NCBI GenBank assembly: GCA_004376305.1
Contig: SOKD01000159.1
Span: forward strand, 1-7,196
From: Candidatus Cloacimonadota bacterium
Lineage (GTDB): Bacteria > Hydrothermota > E44-bin80
DNA length: 7,196 bases
Reading direction: 5' to 3'
Shown here: positions 5,649 through 7,196 of the stretch, in pieces
How the letters are laid out: each line of letters opens with the position of its first letter
How positions within the stretch are numbered: the first letter of the stretch is position 1
The notes under the pieces: generated by a model
Told to the model about the DNA's origin: nothing
The model's input: only the letters and a program-made list of their open reading frames with translations
Databases searched by the model: none
Program-made: the position numbers and the translations under genes

Positions 5649-7196
5649 ATGAGCATTACTGATATATCGATCAAAAGACCGCTTGCTGTGTCGATGATTT
5701 TCCTTGCATTTGTTATCTTTGGATTTATTTCATTGACCAAGTTACCCGTCGCCATGTTGCCGAACATGAGTTTTCCGATGATGATGATTATGACGAATTA
5801 TCCTGGTGCAGGACCGGTAGAAATAGAGTCCGAAATTACCGATGGACTTGAAAGGGTGTTGGGAACGGTGAATAATCTGGATAACATTACCTCTACAACA
5901 TCAGAAAATACATCAATGATTATGTTGCAGTTTGTCTGGGGCACGGACATTGATGCTGCAGCAAACGATGTGAGGGATAAACTTGGGATCGCACTACCGT
6001 ATTTTCCAGAAGCGGCGGGCGATCCTTTAATATTCAAATTTGATGTTTCACAGCAGCCTGTTATTATGTACAATGTATTAGGGGATATCAGTGAAATTGA
6101 ATTGTACGAGATTGTAAATGACATAAGCGACAAAATACAGCGCGTGGACGGCGTTGCAGCTTCTTTCAATATGAGTAATGAAGCAAAGGAGATACAGGTA
6201 AAACTTGATCCGGTTAGAATGAAAGGAACGGGAATAACGGCACAGCAGATTCTTGGTGTTTTGCAGATGCAAAATGTAAACTACCCACTGGGAAATATCG
6301 AAGAAGACAATAAGGTGTATATACTTCGTACGGTTGGACAGTATGCGGACATCGCTGATATTGAGAAAACCGTTGTCGGGAATAATAATGGAATCCCCAT
6401 TCTTCTTTCTCATATTGCGGACATTAGTGAACAGGTTCCAGAACTGAAATCGATTTCCAGAACCAATGGTGTTAAATCATTGTGGGCGTTTGTTCAGAAA
6501 AGGACAGATGCTAACACGGTTCGGGTCTGCAACGATGTTATCAAGAAATTGAAAGCAATAGAGAGGGAATTACCACCTGGAGTCAATATTGACATTGTCT
6601 TTAATCAAGCTGATTTTATAACAAAATCGATTCGAAGCACTGCAAATAGCCTTATTATTGGAGGGATTCTTGCCGTTCTCATTCTCCTTCTCTTTCTTGG
6701 GAGTTTCCGATACACGCTCTACGTTGCAGTTGCAATTCCCATAACTCTATTCTTTGCTCTGTTTCTCATGTATGTATCAAACATGAGTTTGAATATTATT
6801 TCCCTCGGTGGATTAACCGTAGCAATTGGTATGGTACTTGATTCAGCAATTGTTGTTTTTGAAGCAATTTTCCGGCATAGAGAAAAGGGAGAAATAGCAA
6901 CGAAGGCAGCGTCTATTGGTACGCATGAGGTTGGGACGGCAATAACCGCATCGACGCTGACTACCGTTGCGGTTTTTTTGCCACTCCTTCTCATTACTGG
7001 TTTTGCTTCATTTTTCTTCAAAGAACTTGCATTGACAGTGACATTCGCTCTGGTTTCTTCACTCCTCGTTGCGCTTACGATCGTGCCCATGCTCTCATCA
7101 CGATTCTTGCGGATACAGAAGCAGGAAGCAAGAGGAATTGCGGGGCGTTTCACGGGATTTTATACAATAATTGAACAGCGATATACACATATTATA
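5649..7196 (+). CDS. RND efflux transporter (AcrB/MMPL-like, HAE family), 3' end cut by window edge
   Basis: Inner-membrane proton-driven exporter; 516 codons are present, about half of a usual 1000-residue RND pump. The N-terminus is typical (SITDISIKRPLAVSMIFLA, with TM1 at about 11-30 and PVAMLPNMSFP following). A porter domain follows, with the standard DIDAAANDVRDKL and RVDGVAASF stretches, then TM2-TM4 from about 334. The TM4 proton-relay motif is GMVLDSAIVVFEA. By alignment its Asp398 equals AcrB D407, while the AcrB D408 position is Ser399. TM5 and TM6 end near residue 490. The ATG at 5649 has GGAG (5639-5642) 6 nt upstream. The gene lies 46 bp after the adaptor as the last visible gene of the operon. 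The substrate cannot be inferred; multidrug or lipid-type substrates are both possible. Confidence 0.95.
   Translation, partial: MSITDISIKRPLAVSMIFLAFVIFGFISLTKLPVAMLPNMSFPMMMIMTNYPGAGPVEIESEITDGLERVLGTVNNLDNITSTTSENTSMIMLQFVWGTDIDAAANDVRDKLGIALPYFPEAAGDPLIFKFDVSQQPVIMYNVLGDISEIELYEIVNDISDKIQRVDGVAASFNMSNEAKEIQVKLDPVRMKGTGITAQQILGVLQMQNVNYPLGNIEEDNKVYILRTVGQYADIADIEKTVVGNNNGIPILLSHIADISEQVPELKSISRTNGVKSLWAFVQKRTDANTVRVCNDVIKKLKAIERELPPGVNIDIVFNQADFITKSIRSTANSLIIGGILAVLILLLFLGSFRYTLYVAVAIPITLFFALFLMYVSNMSLNIISLGGLTVAIGMVLDSAIVVFEAIFRHREKGEIATKAASIGTHEVGTAITASTLTTVAVFLPLLLITGFASFFFKELALTVTFALVSSLLVALTIVPMLSSRFLRIQKQEARGIAGRFTGFYTIIEQRYTHII

Noticed and set aside
4141..6413. Several 67-127 codon minus-strand open frames opposite the tolC, adaptor and RND genes
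   Set aside because: All are antisense shadows of strongly supported plus-strand coding regions.
1..7196. Mobile elements, CRISPR arrays, tRNA or rRNA genes, riboswitches
   Set aside because: No transposase or integrase coding, no regularly spaced repeats, and no recognisable RNA gene or aptamer consensus on either strand.

Overview
The window reads as an ordinary chromosomal segment of a Gram-negative, probably anaerobic, moderately AT-rich bacterium. Gram-negative is supported by an outer-membrane beta-barrel protein and a TolC/adaptor/RND pump. Anaerobe-like physiology is suggested by a bacterial-type ferredoxin beside a PerR-like peroxide regulator. I cannot name the phylum; an uncultured lineage related to FCB or candidate phyla would fit, but that is inference.

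Layout. The left part (1-2570) is on the minus strand. Reading in the direction of transcription, a promoter at 2600-2628 drives a protein with a PHA-accumulation-regulator DNA-binding domain and a helical tail (2022-2570). Next come a PlsC-type acyltransferase (1325-1990) and an acyl carrier protein (1132-1362) that overlaps it by 38 bp. After a gap of about 200 bp, a consensus sigma70 promoter (957-985) with a PerR box on its -10 drives a PerR/Fur-family regulator (483-935). That gene is followed by a 4Fe-4S ferredoxin-like protein (1-482) that runs off the left edge. As given, the regulator and the ferredoxin form one uninterrupted reading frame across a very A-rich, Lys-coding stretch.

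The right part (2825-7196) is on the plus strand. It is a tight four-gene efflux operon: small outer-membrane beta-barrel protein, TolC-family channel, periplasmic adaptor without an alpha-helical hairpin, and RND transporter (truncated by the right edge). A good promoter at 2719-2747 lies in the divergent intergenic region.

How the genes work together. The TolC, adaptor and RND proteins should form a tripartite export pump. PlsC and ACP belong together in acyl-chain and phospholipid metabolism, and the PHA-type regulator may control or accompany them. PerR probably autoregulates itself and the ferredoxin in response to peroxide or metal. No mobile element, CRISPR array, tRNA or rRNA was seen. 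I found no clearly new multi-gene system. The items most worth a second look are the PerR-ferredoxin junction, the hairpin-less adaptor, and the palindrome at the start site of the PHA-type regulator.
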